From: Myxococcales bacterium
Lineage (GTDB): Bacteria; Myxococcota_A; Polyangia; Haliangiales; Haliangiaceae
Reading direction: 5' to 3'
DNA: 64,000 nt
Assembly: GCA_016706545.1 (NCBI GenBank)
Contig: JADJJK010000019.1
Coordinates: forward strand, 112,270-176,269
Made by a program: the position numbers and the translations under genes. A model generated the notes under the pieces. That model had not been told where the DNA came from and made no database searches. It was given only the letters and a program-made list of their open reading frames with translations. The first letter of the stretch is position 1, and every line of letters begins with the position of its first letter. Positions 24,403 through 35,050 of this stretch are shown here, one piece after another.

Positions 24403-25255
24403 ACACTGAGGCCAACGTGGCGCCCCAGCGTGAGCTCGGCGCCACGTCCAGGAGCAGCTTCCACACGCCCGGAGCCAGGCTCTCCTGCGCATACTGCGAG
24501 GCCGAGACGATGCGGATCTGGCGGCGGCCCTCCGCTTCTCGGCGCTGGTTCTCTTCCTGGATCCACTGCAAGATCTCCGGCAGCGCCTTGACGGTGGCCT
24601 GCTTGGTGTCGTGCATCAGCACCACCTCGCGCCCCTGCGCGCGGCCAAGCACCCGGGTCAGGTATGCGATGGTGCGCTTGGCGTTGCCGTGACGCCACTC
24701 CTGCGGATCGATGTCCCAGTGGAAGTGCGTCACCTTGCGCTCGGCGAGCTGCGCGTCGAGCCGAGCGCAGCGCGCGCCGTACGGGGTGCGAAACCACGGG
24801 ATCGGCATGGCGGCGGCGTCGTGCAGCGCGCGGTAGCCCTCATCGATCTCGGCCTCTGCCTCCGCCTCGTCGAGGCGGCACAGCTCGCCGTGCCGCATGG
24901 TGTGGTTGGCGATGATGTGGCCCTCCGCGACGATGCGCTCGATGACCGCCCGCGCGCCAGGGTGCTCCACCATCCGCCCGACGCCGAAGAACACGGCCTG
25001 CACGCCGTACTGCCGCAGGGTGTCGAGGACCTTGGGCGTGGTCTTGGGATTGGGCCCATCGTCAAAGGTGAACAGGATCTCCGGATCCCCGGTGACGGAC
25101 AGCCCGGCCGCTGGCTGCGGCCAGCCCTGCGCCGCGGCCGGCGCTCCCGCGGCGCCCGCTGCCCCCAGCGCGAGCACGGACATCAGCACCAGCCGGCGCG
25201 GCCAGCGTGTCGCGGTGTCTCGAGCTGTGCCTTGGGCGGCGAAAGAACGGCTCAC
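24395..25255 (-). CDS. secreted polysaccharide deacetylase (NodB/CE4 family)
   Basis: 286 residues from GTG 25255; ATG 25183 is an alternative. Signal peptide: LVLMSVLALGAAGAAGAPAAAQG after an RR. NodB motifs: TFDDGPNPKTTPKVLD (motif 1 with Asp-Asp), HTMRH (metal His pair), WFRTPYGAR (motif 3), FHWDIDPQEW (motif 4) and VVLMHD (motif 5). It removes N- or O-acetyl groups from cell-wall or extracellular glycans such as peptidoglycan or chitin oligomers; the substrate is not determinable here. Family length and motifs are complete, so activity is likely. Confidence 0.92.
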   Translation of the reverse strand: MSRSFAAQGTARDTATRWPRRLVLMSVLALGAAGAAGAPAAAQGWPQPAAGLSVTGDPEILFTFDDGPNPKTTPKVLDTLRQYGVQAVFFGVGRMVEHPGARAVIERIVAEGHIIANHTMRHGELCRLDEAEAEAEIDEGYRALHDAAAMPIPWFRTPYGARCARLDAQLAERKVTHFHWDIDPQEWRHGNAKRTIAYLTRVLGRAQGREVVLMHDTKQATVKALPEILQWIQEENQRREAEGRRQIRIVSASQYAQESLAPGVWKLLLDVAPSSRWGATLASVLP

Positions 25256-25603
25256 GCTGTAGATCTAACACGCTCCGCCAGAGAAGCATTTCATAAGAAG
25301 CGGAGGGAGGCGTCACTTCGATAAGCGGGCGCAAGCCAAGAGGCAAGTGGCCGGCAACTGGCGGGCAACTGGCACAGGCAAGCGGCGGGCAACTGGCGCG
25401 GGCCATGAACGAGCACTGAGAGCTTCTCATGAAGCAGCCCGCCGGTGACTCGCAGCACGCGGCGGGACGAGCTTCGCCCAGGACGAAAGTTGCACAGCCG
25501 CTTCTTGCCGCTGCACGCGAGCAACCTCACCGCACCCCGGCGTGCTCCAAGCTTCCGAGCACGCGATGCCCTATGCTCCGGTTTCTCGATCCTGGAGGTC
25601 TTC
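25256..25603. other. divergent promoter region with short repeats
   Basis: 348 bp between divergently transcribed deacetylase and mono-haem lipoprotein genes. It contains about three copies of GGCAACTGGC-like units (25350-25400). No credible ORF. An AT-richer patch at 25255-25300 may hold the deacetylase promoter. Confidence 0.5.
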
Positions 25604-25930
25604 ATGTCCCGTCTAGCCTTGATGTCCTTGTTCGCGCTGTCGCTCGCGGCCTGCCCTGACTCTTCCACCGGGCTCACCGATGCAGACATCGCCTGCCCAA
25701 GCGGCTCCACCCTCACCTACGCAAGCTACGGCGCCGCCGCCATGACCGACTTCTGCTTGCCCTGTCACAACAAGGAACGCCCGCTCCTGAGCACGCAGGC
25801 GCAGGTCCAGGCGGCCAAGACGAGAATCATCGACGAGGCGGTGTTCAGCACGGCCATGCCAGAGGGCCGGAGCATGAGCCTCGACCAGCGCAAGCAGCTC
25901 GGTCAGTGGCTCAGCTGCGGCGCCCCCTGA
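25604..25930 (+). CDS. small mono-haem (CxxCH) lipoprotein
   Basis: 108 residues from ATG 25604 with GGAGG 6 nt upstream. Lipobox LSLAAC places the lipidated Cys at residue 17. One c-type haem site (FCLPCHNKERP) lies near residue 53. The C-terminal helix (MSLDQRKQLGQWLSCGAP) is the usual end of short myxobacterial cytochrome-like lipoproteins. A probable periplasm-facing electron carrier or haem lipoprotein. A perfect hairpin overlaps the stop codon. Confidence 0.85.
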   Translation: MSRLALMSLFALSLAACPDSSTGLTDADIACPSGSTLTYASYGAAAMTDFCLPCHNKERPLLSTQAQVQAAKTRIIDEAVFSTAMPEGRSMSLDQRKQLGQWLSCGAP

Positions 25931-25938
25931 AGCAGGGG
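25924..25938 (+). terminator. hairpin overlapping stop codon, possible terminator
   Basis: CCCCTG-AAG-CAGGGG is a perfect 6-bp stem with a 3-nt loop, directly at the end of the lipoprotein gene. No T-tract follows, so it may only be a transcript-stabilising or attenuating hairpin. Confidence 0.3.
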
Positions 25939-25970
25939 ACGGCGGCGCCCGACGCTGACGGCCTGCGCGC

Positions 25971-26026
25971 TGGCCTTCGCTGGCCTTCGCTGGCCTTCGC
26001 TGGCCTTCGCTGGCCTTCGCTGGCCT
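25971..26026. repeat. 10-bp tandem repeat (TGGCCTTCGC)
   Basis: Five exact copies of TGGCCTTCGC plus a partial sixth, in the spacer between the mono-haem lipoprotein and the FHA gene 3' end. Confidence 0.9.
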
Positions 26027-26066
26027 GTCCCGCCGGCTCGTCCGAGACGCTGCCAGCGGCCGCCGC

Positions 26067-29000
26067 TCACGCCTCGACGTACGCGATCAGCGCGCGCAGG
26101 GCGCCGCGGGCGCGCTCCACGTGCTCGGCGGCCTGGCTCACCGCGTTGGCCACCACCGCCACCGACTCGGTGTCTTCCATCACCGCGGTCTCATCGCTGG
26201 CGGCGCGCATGTTGGCGCGCAGCGAATCGATGGACTCCTCCAGCACGTTCAGGTGCTCCGCCATCGCCTCGGGGATGGGCGAGCGAGGAGGCTCGGCGGC
26301 GCGAGCGCGACCCGGCGCGTCTTCCATGGCGTCGGCGATCGCGTCCGAGGACTCACTCGCGGTGGGGGCTCGCATCCGTTGCTCCAGCTCCTGCAGGCGG
26401 CGCCGCAGCTCCTGGTTCTCCGCCGCCGCGCCGCCGCCGCGCACCTCGTCCGTGTCGCCGCGCGCCGCCGCCAGCTCGCGGTGGAGCTGCGCGCGGTCGT
26501 CCAGCGCGCGCTCGAGCTCGTCGCGCGCCGCCGCCAGCTCGCCCACCATGCGCTCGCGCTCATGGCCTAGCCGCTCGAGCTCGCTCGCCATGTGCTCCGA
26601 GCTGGCCTTGAGCGCGTTCAGCTCGGCGGTCATCGCCGCCGTCATCGCCTCGGTCCGCGCCTCGGTCTCGGCCATCGCGGCCGCCGTCGCCGCGGCGGTC
26701 GCCTGAGCCGTCGCGCGCTCTTCCTCCTGGCTGGCGAGCTCGCGGAGACGAGCCTGGGCGCTCTCGGTCTGGGTCCGCTCTTCATCGAAGCGCGCCTCGA
26801 TCGCCGCCAGCTCCTCGGCCAGCCGCGCCCGCTCGCGCTCCGCCGCCCGGTGATCGTCGCTCACCGCCGCCAGCTCCTCGGCCAGCCGCGCCCGCTCGCG
26901 CTCCGCCGCCCGGTGGTCTTCGCTCACCGCCGCCAGCTCCTCGGCCAGCCGCGCGCGCTCGCGCTCCGCCGCCCGGTGGTCTTCGACCACGCGCGCGAGC
27001 TCCGCCACCAGGCGCTCGTGCTCCGCCGCGGCGTCGGCCTGAGCGCCGCTGCCCTGCGCCCGCGCGCGCTCGGCGGCTGCCTCGGCGAGCTGCTCCGCCA
27101 CCTGCGCCCGCGCGCGCTCTGCCTCGGCGAGCTGCTCCGCCACCTGCGCCCGCGCCTGCTCTGCCTCGGCGAGCGCCTGGGCCGCGGCGTCGCTGGCGCT
27201 GCGCAACCGGGCGAGCTCCTGCTCTTGCGTGGCCAGCTCGGTGCGCGCGTGCTCATACCGCTCCAGGCGGTCGTGCGAGGCGCGCTCCGCGGCGTCGGCG
27301 CGCGCGGTCTGCTCGGTGAGCCGGTCCTCCAGCGCGCCGAGCTGCTCGGTCAACACCTCGCGCTCGGCCGCGGCCGCCTCGCGCTCGGCAACCACCGCCG
27401 CCTCCTGCGTCCGGTTGGCCTTGGCGGTCGCCATGTCGCGCTCCAGCCACGACATCTTGGTCAGCGCCTCGTCGAGCTGGCGCTGCAGGCCCGAGGCCCG
27501 GCCCACCGCCAGATCGGCCACCTCGGCCTTGGCCGCCAGCCCCTCGGCGCGGCGCTCCGCCTCCTCGGCCCGCGCCACCGCGGCGCCCACCTTGGCCGCC
27601 TCGACGGCGGCCGCGCCGGCTTGCGCGGTCGCCTCTGCGCGAGCCGCGTCGAGCCGCGCGACCTCTCGCGCCAGCTCCTCCAGGCGCGCCTGCAGCCCGG
27701 CGCGAACCTCGTCCGCGCGCGCTTGCACCGCGGCGCGCTCGTCGCCAAGGCGAGTCTCCATGGCGGCGCGCTCGGACGCGACCTGAGCCTCCATCGCCTC
27801 GCGATCTGCGCGCAGCCGCAGCTCCGCCTCGTCCTGTGCGCGCTTGGAGATCAGCTCCAGCTCGCTGCGCTCGTCTTCGAGCCGGGCGCAGTCTTCCTCG
27901 AGCCGCGTCGCCTCGGCCTGGGAGCGTGCCAGCGCCTGCTGGGTCTGCGCCTGCTGGGTCTCCAGCTCGCGGAGCCGCTGCTGCGCCGCCGCCAGCTCTG
28001 CCGCCGCCTGCTCGGCGCGCGCGGCCTGCTCGGCGCTGGCGGTCTGCCGCTCCTGTTCGAGCGCGGCGAGCTGGCCTTCGGCGCGGGTGGCGCGGATCTC
28101 CAGGTCTCGCAGGTTGCTGCGCGCCTCCCCCACCTCGCCCTGGAGCTTCTTGCGCTCCTGGGCCAGCTCGCTGGCCGCCGCGCGCTCCGCCACGAGCTGC
28201 GCCTCCAGCTCGGTGGTCCGCGCGACCAGATCCGAAGCCTTGCGGTCCGTGGCCCCGGCCGCGCTATCGCGCTCGGTGAGCTGCGCGCGCAGCTCCTCGA
28301 GCTTCTTGCGCGTCTCCGCGTGCTCCTTGACCGCCGCCTTGGCGCGCCCGTCAGCGTCCGAGGCGCGGCGCAGCGCCTCCGCCACGTCCTTGGCCATCGT
28401 CTTGGCGATGGTGTCCGCGGCGCTGGCGCGCTGCTCGTGCTCGTCCGCCGCGGCGCGCGCAGCGGCGGCCCGCTGCTCGGCGTCTTGCGCCTTCTGCTCG
28501 GCGGCGGCGAGCCGGCTCTGGTGCTCGGCGAGCTGCGCGGCGGCGGCCGCGAGGGCACCGGCGTCTGCCGCGGGCTCGGCTTGCGCCGCCTGCGCTCGCA
28601 CGCGCGCGGCCTCCGCGAGCTCACGCTCCAGCTCGGCGATGCGCGCGTCCTTGGCCTTGGCCGCGGCTTGCGCCTCCGCCAGCGGCGCCTCCAGCGCCGC
28701 CGCGCCGCCGCTCTCGGCCTGGCTACGCTCGGCGCCTTGCGCCCGCACCTTGGCCGCGGCCAGCTCGCGCTCTGCGGTGGCGGCGCGCTGCGTCTGCGCC
28801 GCCAGCTTCTCCGTGAGCTCGGCCAGCGCGTGCTGGGCGTCGCTGCGCGCCAGCTCGGCCGCCGCGCCTGAGCGCGCCTCGGCGAGCTGATCTTCTAGCT
28901 GCGCGGCGCGGCGGTCTGCCTCCGCCAGCTTCTCCGCCAGCACCACCCCGGCCTGCGCCTCCGCCACCGCCAGGCGCGAGTTGGCGACGTCCAGCTCTTG

Positions 29001-29768
29001 CCGCGCGCGCTCCAGCTCCGCCGCCGCCGCCGCCGCGCTCTCCTCGAACTCGCGCCGCATCTGCTCGCTGTCGTCCCGCTCCACCGTGGCCGCGCGATCG
29101 CTCGCGAGCCGGCCCTCGTTGGCGCTGGTGGCGGCGCGGCGCAGCCGCACCAGCTCGTCCATCACCTTGGCCTGCTCGCCGTCGATCGCGCTCGACCACT
29201 CCGCGTGGTCCGCCAGCTCGCCCTCCAGCGTCTGGATCCGCGCCAGCGCCGCGTCCCGCTCCGCCACCACCGCGTCGCGCTCGGCCACGGTCCGCGCCAG
29301 CGCCTCGTCGCGTTGCCGCGCCTGCGCCGCGTCGCCGAGCAGCGCCATCTGACGATGCAGCTCGCCCACGCGCTGGGCGAAGGCGTTGCGCTCTTCTTCC
29401 AGCTTGGCGCGGTTCTTCCGCTCGAGGCTCAGCCACTGCGCCAGCGTGCCGTGGATGCCGATGGGCGGCGGCATGGTGCCCGTGCTGGGCAAGAGACGCA
29501 GCACCAGGCTGCCCACGACGATCACCTCGGCGGCCGGGACGATGGCGCGCTGCACCTTGTTGGGCCCGAGGTACACCCCGTTGGCGCTGCCCAGATCCTC
29601 CACCCACAGCGCGCCCTGCTCGAAGTAGAACCGCGCGTGATGACGAGACACCCGCGCGTCTTCGCTGCGGATGGCGCAGTCCGAGGCCCGCCCCACCAAC
29701 ACCGGGTCGGGCCCTATCTCGTGCGAACGTTCATGGCCATCGACGTCGCTATAGAGCAGGGTCAACAT
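26067..29768 (-). CDS. FHA-domain protein with very long coiled coil
   Basis: 1233 residues from ATG 29768. N-terminal FHA domain (residues about 1-92): LVGRASDCAIRSEDARVSRHHARF and DLGSANGVYLG contain the phosphothreonine-binding GR, S-RH and NG signatures. The rest is an almost continuous Glu/Ala/Arg-rich coiled coil to about residue 1120, followed by a small helical C-terminus (VLEESIDSLRANMRAASDE). Within it a 21-residue, 63-bp unit (AERERARLAEELAAV) is repeated three times at 26800-26993. It probably acts as a phosphorylation-dependent cytoplasmic scaffold. FHA plus coiled-coil proteins are common in myxobacteria with many Ser/Thr kinases, but the partner here is unknown. Confidence 0.88.
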   Translation of the reverse strand: MLTLLYSDVDGHERSHEIGPDPVLVGRASDCAIRSEDARVSRHHARFYFEQGALWVEDLGSANGVYLGPNKVQRAIVPAAEVIVVGSLVLRLLPSTGTMPPPIGIHGTLAQWLSLERKNRAKLEEERNAFAQRVGELHRQMALLGDAAQARQRDEALARTVAERDAVVAERDAALARIQTLEGELADHAEWSSAIDGEQAKVMDELVRLRRAATSANEGRLASDRAATVERDDSEQMRREFEESAAAAAAELERARQELDVANSRLAVAEAQAGVVLAEKLAEADRRAAQLEDQLAEARSGAAAELARSDAQHALAELTEKLAAQTQRAATAERELAAAKVRAQGAERSQAESGGAAALEAPLAEAQAAAKAKDARIAELERELAEAARVRAQAAQAEPAADAGALAAAAAQLAEHQSRLAAAEQKAQDAEQRAAAARAAADEHEQRASAADTIAKTMAKDVAEALRRASDADGRAKAAVKEHAETRKKLEELRAQLTERDSAAGATDRKASDLVARTTELEAQLVAERAAASELAQERKKLQGEVGEARSNLRDLEIRATRAEGQLAALEQERQTASAEQAARAEQAAAELAAAQQRLRELETQQAQTQQALARSQAEATRLEEDCARLEDERSELELISKRAQDEAELRLRADREAMEAQVASERAAMETRLGDERAAVQARADEVRAGLQARLEELAREVARLDAARAEATAQAGAAAVEAAKVGAAVARAEEAERRAEGLAAKAEVADLAVGRASGLQRQLDEALTKMSWLERDMATAKANRTQEAAVVAEREAAAAEREVLTEQLGALEDRLTEQTARADAAERASHDRLERYEHARTELATQEQELARLRSASDAAAQALAEAEQARAQVAEQLAEAERARAQVAEQLAEAAAERARAQGSGAQADAAAEHERLVAELARVVEDHRAAERERARLAEELAAVSEDHRAAERERARLAEELAAVSDDHRAAERERARLAEELAAIEARFDEERTQTESAQARLRELASQEEERATAQATAAATAAAMAETEARTEAMTAAMTAELNALKASSEHMASELERLGHERERMVGELAAARDELERALDDRAQLHRELAAARGDTDEVRGGGAAAENQELRRRLQELEQRMRAPTASESSDAIADAMEDAPGRARAAEPPRSPIPEAMAEHLNVLEESIDSLRANMRAASDETAVMEDTESVAVVANAVSQAAEHVERARGALRALIAYVEA

Positions 29769-29905
29769 CCGCCGCTGGCGACAGTATCACGGCGTAGCGA
29801 CGGGGCTTTCGCGCGGCGCCGCCAAATTGCGCGGGCCCAGCGCGGCGGCCACCATAGCGTCAGCGCCACCACAATCAGCGCCCGCCGCTGCCTCGCCGCG
29901 GCGCC

Positions 29906-31122
<1,217 letters not shown>

Positions 31123-31126
<4 letters not shown>

Positions 31127-31629
31127 GACAGCGTGTCCTCGAGCACCCGCGCCGTCTGCGCTGCTCGGTACGCCTCCAGACGCTGCCGCAGCGCCGGATC
31201 CGTGAGCGCCAGGATGGCCGCTGCCAGGAGGCCCGCGTTGGCCGCCCCTGCCTCGCCGATGGCCAGCGTCCCCACCGGGATCCCCTTGGGCATCTGCACG
31301 ATGGACAGCAGCGAGTCCATGCCGCTGAGCGCCTTCGACTGCACCGGGACGCCCAGCACCGGCAGCGTCGTCTTGGACGCCGCCATCCCCGGCAGGTGCG
31401 CCGCGCCGCCCGCGCCGGCGATGAGCACCGACAGCCCGCGCCCCGCCGCCGCCGCGACGTACTCGAACAGCAGATCCGGCGTGCGATGCGCCGACACGAT
31501 GCGCGACTCGTGCGGCACCCCGAGCTCGGTCAGGATGTCCGAGGCCGCCTTCATGGTGGCCCAGTCGCTCTTGGAGCCCATGATGATGCCCACGCGCGGG
31601 CTGGTGGGAGTGTCAGGCAGTGCAGACAT
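31123..31629 (-). CDS. purE: 5-(carboxyamino)imidazole ribonucleotide mutase
   Basis: About 168 residues from ATG 31629, with an in-frame GTG at 31641 as alternative. Class I PurE motifs: GIIMGSKSDWATM, ESRIVSAHRTPD, IAGAGGAAHLPGM and VQSKALSGMDSLLSIVQMPKGIPVGTLAIG. It converts N5-CAIR to CAIR, the product of PurK. The original upstream neighbour was tsaC; the 4.8-kb island now separates them, so the purEK operon has lost its tsaC-proximal transcription context. Confidence 0.96.
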
Positions 31630-31665
31630 GGCGGTTCTCACGGGAATGCCGCGGCTCCAGCGAGC

Positions 31666-31726
31666 CGGGGCCAGCGGGGTTCAGCGAAGGTCAGCGGGGT
31701 TCAGCGGGGTTCAGCGAAGGTCAGCG
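31666..31726. repeat. 10-bp tandem repeat at the island edge
   Basis: About six head-to-tail units of TCAGCGGGGT / TCAGCGAAGG lie between purE and the truncated tsaC copy. The 194-bp direct repeat begins inside the last unit (GAAGG), so one island junction falls in this array. Confidence 0.85.
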
Positions 31727-31909
31727 TTTGCGGAGAGAGCCTGCCATACCACCGTCCGCGTCGTCTTTGGGACCCGCGGCGCGCCGGAGCCGGTCCGCGA
31801 CAGCTTCCCCCAGCCCGACCTCGGCTGGCAATGCCGCCACGATGACATCGAAGTCGCCAGCGTCCAGATCTCGCATCGCCGCGTAGAGATCTCGCGCCAT
31901 GCCCGGCAG
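31716..31909. repeat. 194-bp perfect direct repeat, left copy
   Basis: By eye this is identical over 194 bp to 36681-36874. It consists of the 3' end of tsaC (last about 62 codons plus a few downstream bases). Outside these limits the two contexts diverge at once. The pair brackets the AT-richer two-gene island. Confidence 0.95.
31721..31909 (-). pseudogene. tsaC 3' fragment (left repeat copy)
   Basis: Reads as the last about 62 residues of TsaC/Sua5 (from LPGMARDLYAAMRDLDAG to GSLRKR and stop). The upstream side is island DNA with no start codon in context. It is a remnant or duplication created by the island insertion and is not expected to be functional. Confidence 0.88.
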
Positions 31910-31943
31910 GAAGATCGCCGCGCAATGTAGTGGACTATTAGAT

Positions 31944-31966
31944 CCGGAACAACCTTAGCGTTCCGG
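31944..31966. promoter_or_regulatory. perfect hairpin at island left end
   Basis: CCGGAAC, a 9-nt loop, then GTTCCGG; it lies 35 bp inside the left island edge and about 170 bp upstream of the fusion gene. It could be a bidirectional terminator insulating the island, an operator or a recombinase arm. No second copy occurs at the right end. Confidence 0.4.
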
Positions 31967-32134
31967 CAACACAATGCGCATGCCGCTCGTCCCTCGCCCT
32001 CGCATGCGAAAGAAGGCGCCCATGATGCACAAAGCCACTCGCCGCGCCGCGTCATCGCCTAATGAGCGACACCGTGCGACAAATGGCCCAAGCGGCGACA
32101 CGGAACTCAACGCGCCATACGCGCTCGCCTATTG

Positions 32135-35050
32135 ATGACGCTGCGCCTCCACGCCACTGTTGACACACAGGGGAGGGCTACGGTCATGACGGAGGAACCA
32201 GAGATTGGGCTACGGTTCTATGGATCGGCGGAAGGCGCGTCATTTCGTCCAACACAGTGCTGGATACAACGCACTGCTGAGGCAAACAGCGACGAATGGA
32301 CGCTGCATCTTTCCCAACCCGACGGTGACGCGATGCTAGTGGACGACCTCAAGCAGTGGGTACTATTCGACAACGACGAATACCGCCACTTGGAAAGCGA
32401 CGATGGCACTTTCGTACGCGTACACTGCGACGCTGTACTAGAGAGATATCTACGAACAGTTAGAGCGCTGGCGCCCAATGACAGCGACCCACCGCTGTGG
32501 TGCCTTATGCCATCCCTTTCCACTCCAAAGCAACGACGGCGCTATCGCGATGTGATCTCTCGCGCGCTACCGAGAGCACGCATTCTCCAAGAACCAGAAA
32601 TGGTACTCGAATACTTTCGCCTGGTCCGACGAGAGCTATTCCTCACCAAGAGCCATTCGAGCATCTTTCTCGTCGTTGATGCCGGCGCATCAACCTGCAA
32701 TCTCACATTCGTAATATCTCGAAAAGATAAAAAGATCGTCAACTCGATCACTGGAATTTCCCGCAAAAGCGCATTGAGCGCAAAACAAGGAACAGCATCC
32801 AAATATGCTGGCCGATGGGTGGACGAAGAGATTGCACGACTGGCCGGCTTCACCCAACAACTCCGAGATCTTCCCATGTCCGTCCGTCAGTCCGCACTAC
32901 GGAACATCGAACTCGCAAAAATCGAAGTAGCCAGCAACGGCACTCCGATCAATGTTCGCCATCCTTCACTCGGCGCGTTTCAATTGACCACATCTTTGCT
33001 CGAAGAAGTTTCACGTCGACTATGGGACCGCATACTGCCGGTGTACCGCGACATCGAAGACGCCCTCGCCACAGACACCGATGACGATACAGTACGTCAC
33101 CTTCTTCAGTCAGGCCAAGCATCCAAGGCGATATCCGGCATCATCCTCGCAGGTGGAACGAGCAGGCTTCCAGGTTTCGAGAGAGAGATGATGATGCGTG
33201 TATTCAACGATGCATCAGCACAGACAAGAGTCCATCGTGTACACGGAGACTATCGAACTGTGGCTGCCCAAGGGGCGCTCGCGCACGTACTGCATCAGCA
33301 CTACAAACCCAGACGACTGCAGACCAAAGAACTCCCCGAGAACCAAGACACTCAGCTAGCGTCGCATGAGCTACAAGCCGCGCCGCTCAGTGATATATTT
33401 ATATCTTGGTCAACAGGAGCAGACAACTCCCAACAAATCATGGTGCTTGACCGCGACGATGAGGGAGCGAGACAATCAGGCACATGGCCGATAAAGGGAC
33501 TTCCCACTTTTTTAGCACAGTCGACTATTAGAGCTCGCCTCCTACCAGACGACTCCTACTCCAAACAAGGACTCAAGCCGCAGTCAGTTGTCGTAAAGCG
33601 CGCACCTGGTCGAATGTCTCTGGCTTGGAACTCCGTACTTCAAGAAGCGCGTGTTGAATCCGATGAAGTTGACGGCGTCAACAAGGTTGTACTTCGCCTC
33701 GCGCAACTAGAGCAACTTGAGCAACCCAAACGCCCGAGAGTTCCCGAGCGCATGCATCTCGAAGGGCTCTGGACCGACGGCGCGCCTGACATTGTAGTCG
33801 ACTTCGGAATGTCCAAGACTGTCATCATACAAGCTCTCCCTGGCCGATTCACAGCACCTGTGTCCGAGCGGGAGCCAGCGCCCGAAGTCGTGTCGGCTGC
33901 TCTCTCAGCAAGTCTACTTCGAGATGACTACAAGGTTGCGGATGACAGACGGGAGTCTATTGACGCTTCCGGCATGATTTCCGACATCGGCACGGATAGC
34001 GCTGTAGCTACGTTTGACCAATCGCGCTCCATTTCCAACACTAGGCCACGCCCAGAGAGAACAAGCACCACGAACAGGGAACACGATTTCGCCAAGCTCG
34101 GTGAGTTTCTCGAGAAGGTGATGCAGCCTACCATGGAACAGCAACCACTTATAGCAGCAGATCTGACAATGTTGATGCTTGCGCTCGCTGTACGGCCATT
34201 CGTTCTACTAGCCGGACCTCCTGGAAGCGGGAAGTCCACTCTTGCTCGCAAGGCGGCAAACTTGCTAGGCCTACGCAACAACGAGTCGTTTTTTGAAGTC
34301 ACTGTTCAGCCTCACTGGCGAACAAAGAGTGCGATACCTGTCAGTGTACGATCGATATGGGAACATTCCTCTTCAGCTACAGGCGACTTAACAACCGACA
34401 GCCTTCACATGTTCCTATTCGATGAGTTCAACCTGGCGCGCCCAGAGAACTACCTCATGCCGTTCTTTCGGATACTCGACAAACAAAAAGGACGGATTGG
34501 TCCATTTATCGCATGTGGCACATTAAACATAGACGATTCGTCGCGACCGCCATCTCCTAAAATCATTGATCGATGCCTACTTGTTGAGATCGACGCCCCT
34601 CGAGAACGAATGTCATTCGACGGCCAATGGCTTCAGGACAATGAAGAATCGTCGACTTTCCGGCCTATCAACCTTCCACAGCACAATGGAAGGGGGAGTG
34701 AACACCACATTGTGACTAAAGTGATCACTCTCATTCGAAATACTGTCAAAGAGAACCAACTGCGCCAAGACCTTCTCCCCTCGCACCGAGATGAACAAGA
34801 TCTATACTCCCTGGTAGGAGCATATCGCGAAGGAAGAATCCCGACGGGCCTCTTGAGCGAGGACGATCTGGTCGACCGAGCGATCGCAGGTCGCCTCCTG
34901 GTGAAGGTTGGCGGCGCAGCCGCTCAGGTAGAGCCCTTGGTGCAAGCACTACAGAATTTTTTCCAGAGCAACCGCATGCCGCGGTGCCAACGGCGCATGT
35001 CACTAGCAACGTCCCAAATGACTCTTGGATTCGTGTCCCCATGGCATTAG
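32135..35050 (+). CDS. actin/Hsp70-like ATPase fused to McrB-like AAA+ domain (putative defence protein)
   Basis: About 971 residues from ATG 32135 (TTG 32132 alternative). Residues about 175-390 carry Hsp70/actin-like ATPase elements: FLVVDAGASTCNLTFV (phosphate-2-like, near 182) and GIILAGGTSRLPGFE (adenosine-like, near 336). A linker of about 300 residues follows; it includes IVVDFGMSKTVI (about 553-564), which resembles a phosphate-1 motif. The C-terminal part is a McrB/MoxR-type AAA+ domain: Walker A AGPPGSGKST (about 694-703), Walker B FLFDEFNLARPEN (761-773), sensor-1 CGTLNIDD (795-802) and the Arg of IIDRCLLVEID (814). The downstream partner is DUF2357-like. Codon use and GC are clearly unlike the flanks. 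Biochemical role inferred: NTP-driven effector or sensor in anti-invader defence. No exact family known to me. Confidence 0.85.
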   Translation: MTLRLHATVDTQGRATVMTEEPEIGLRFYGSAEGASFRPTQCWIQRTAEANSDEWTLHLSQPDGDAMLVDDLKQWVLFDNDEYRHLESDDGTFVRVHCDAVLERYLRTVRALAPNDSDPPLWCLMPSLSTPKQRRRYRDVISRALPRARILQEPEMVLEYFRLVRRELFLTKSHSSIFLVVDAGASTCNLTFVISRKDKKIVNSITGISRKSALSAKQGTASKYAGRWVDEEIARLAGFTQQLRDLPMSVRQSALRNIELAKIEVASNGTPINVRHPSLGAFQLTTSLLEEVSRRLWDRILPVYRDIEDALATDTDDDTVRHLLQSGQASKAISGIILAGGTSRLPGFEREMMMRVFNDASAQTRVHRVHGDYRTVAAQGALAHVLHQHYKPRRLQTKELPENQDTQLASHELQAAPLSDIFISWSTGADNSQQIMVLDRDDEGARQSGTWPIKGLPTFLAQSTIRARLLPDDSYSKQGLKPQSVVVKRAPGRMSLAWNSVLQEARVESDEVDGVNKVVLRLAQLEQLEQPKRPRVPERMHLEGLWTDGAPDIVVDFGMSKTVIIQALPGRFTAPVSEREPAPEVVSAALSASLLRDDYKVADDRRESIDASGMISDIGTDSAVATFDQSRSISNTRPRPERTSTTNREHDFAKLGEFLEKVMQPTMEQQPLIAADLTMLMLALAVRPFVLLAGPPGSGKSTLARKAANLLGLRNNESFFEVTVQPHWRTKSAIPVSVRSIWEHSSSATGDLTTDSLHMFLFDEFNLARPENYLMPFFRILDKQKGRIGPFIACGTLNIDDSSRPPSPKIIDRCLLVEIDAPRERMSFDGQWLQDNEESSTFRPINLPQHNGRGSEHHIVTKVITLIRNTVKENQLRQDLLPSHRDEQDLYSLVGAYREGRIPTGLLSEDDLVDRAIAGRLLVKVGGAAAQVEPLVQALQNFFQSNRMPRCQRRMSLATSQMTLGFVSPWH

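Noticed and set aside
26592..28871. 759-codon plus-strand frame within the FHA gene
   Set aside because: Leu/Arg/Gly-rich translation of the antisense of a coiled coil; no start signal.
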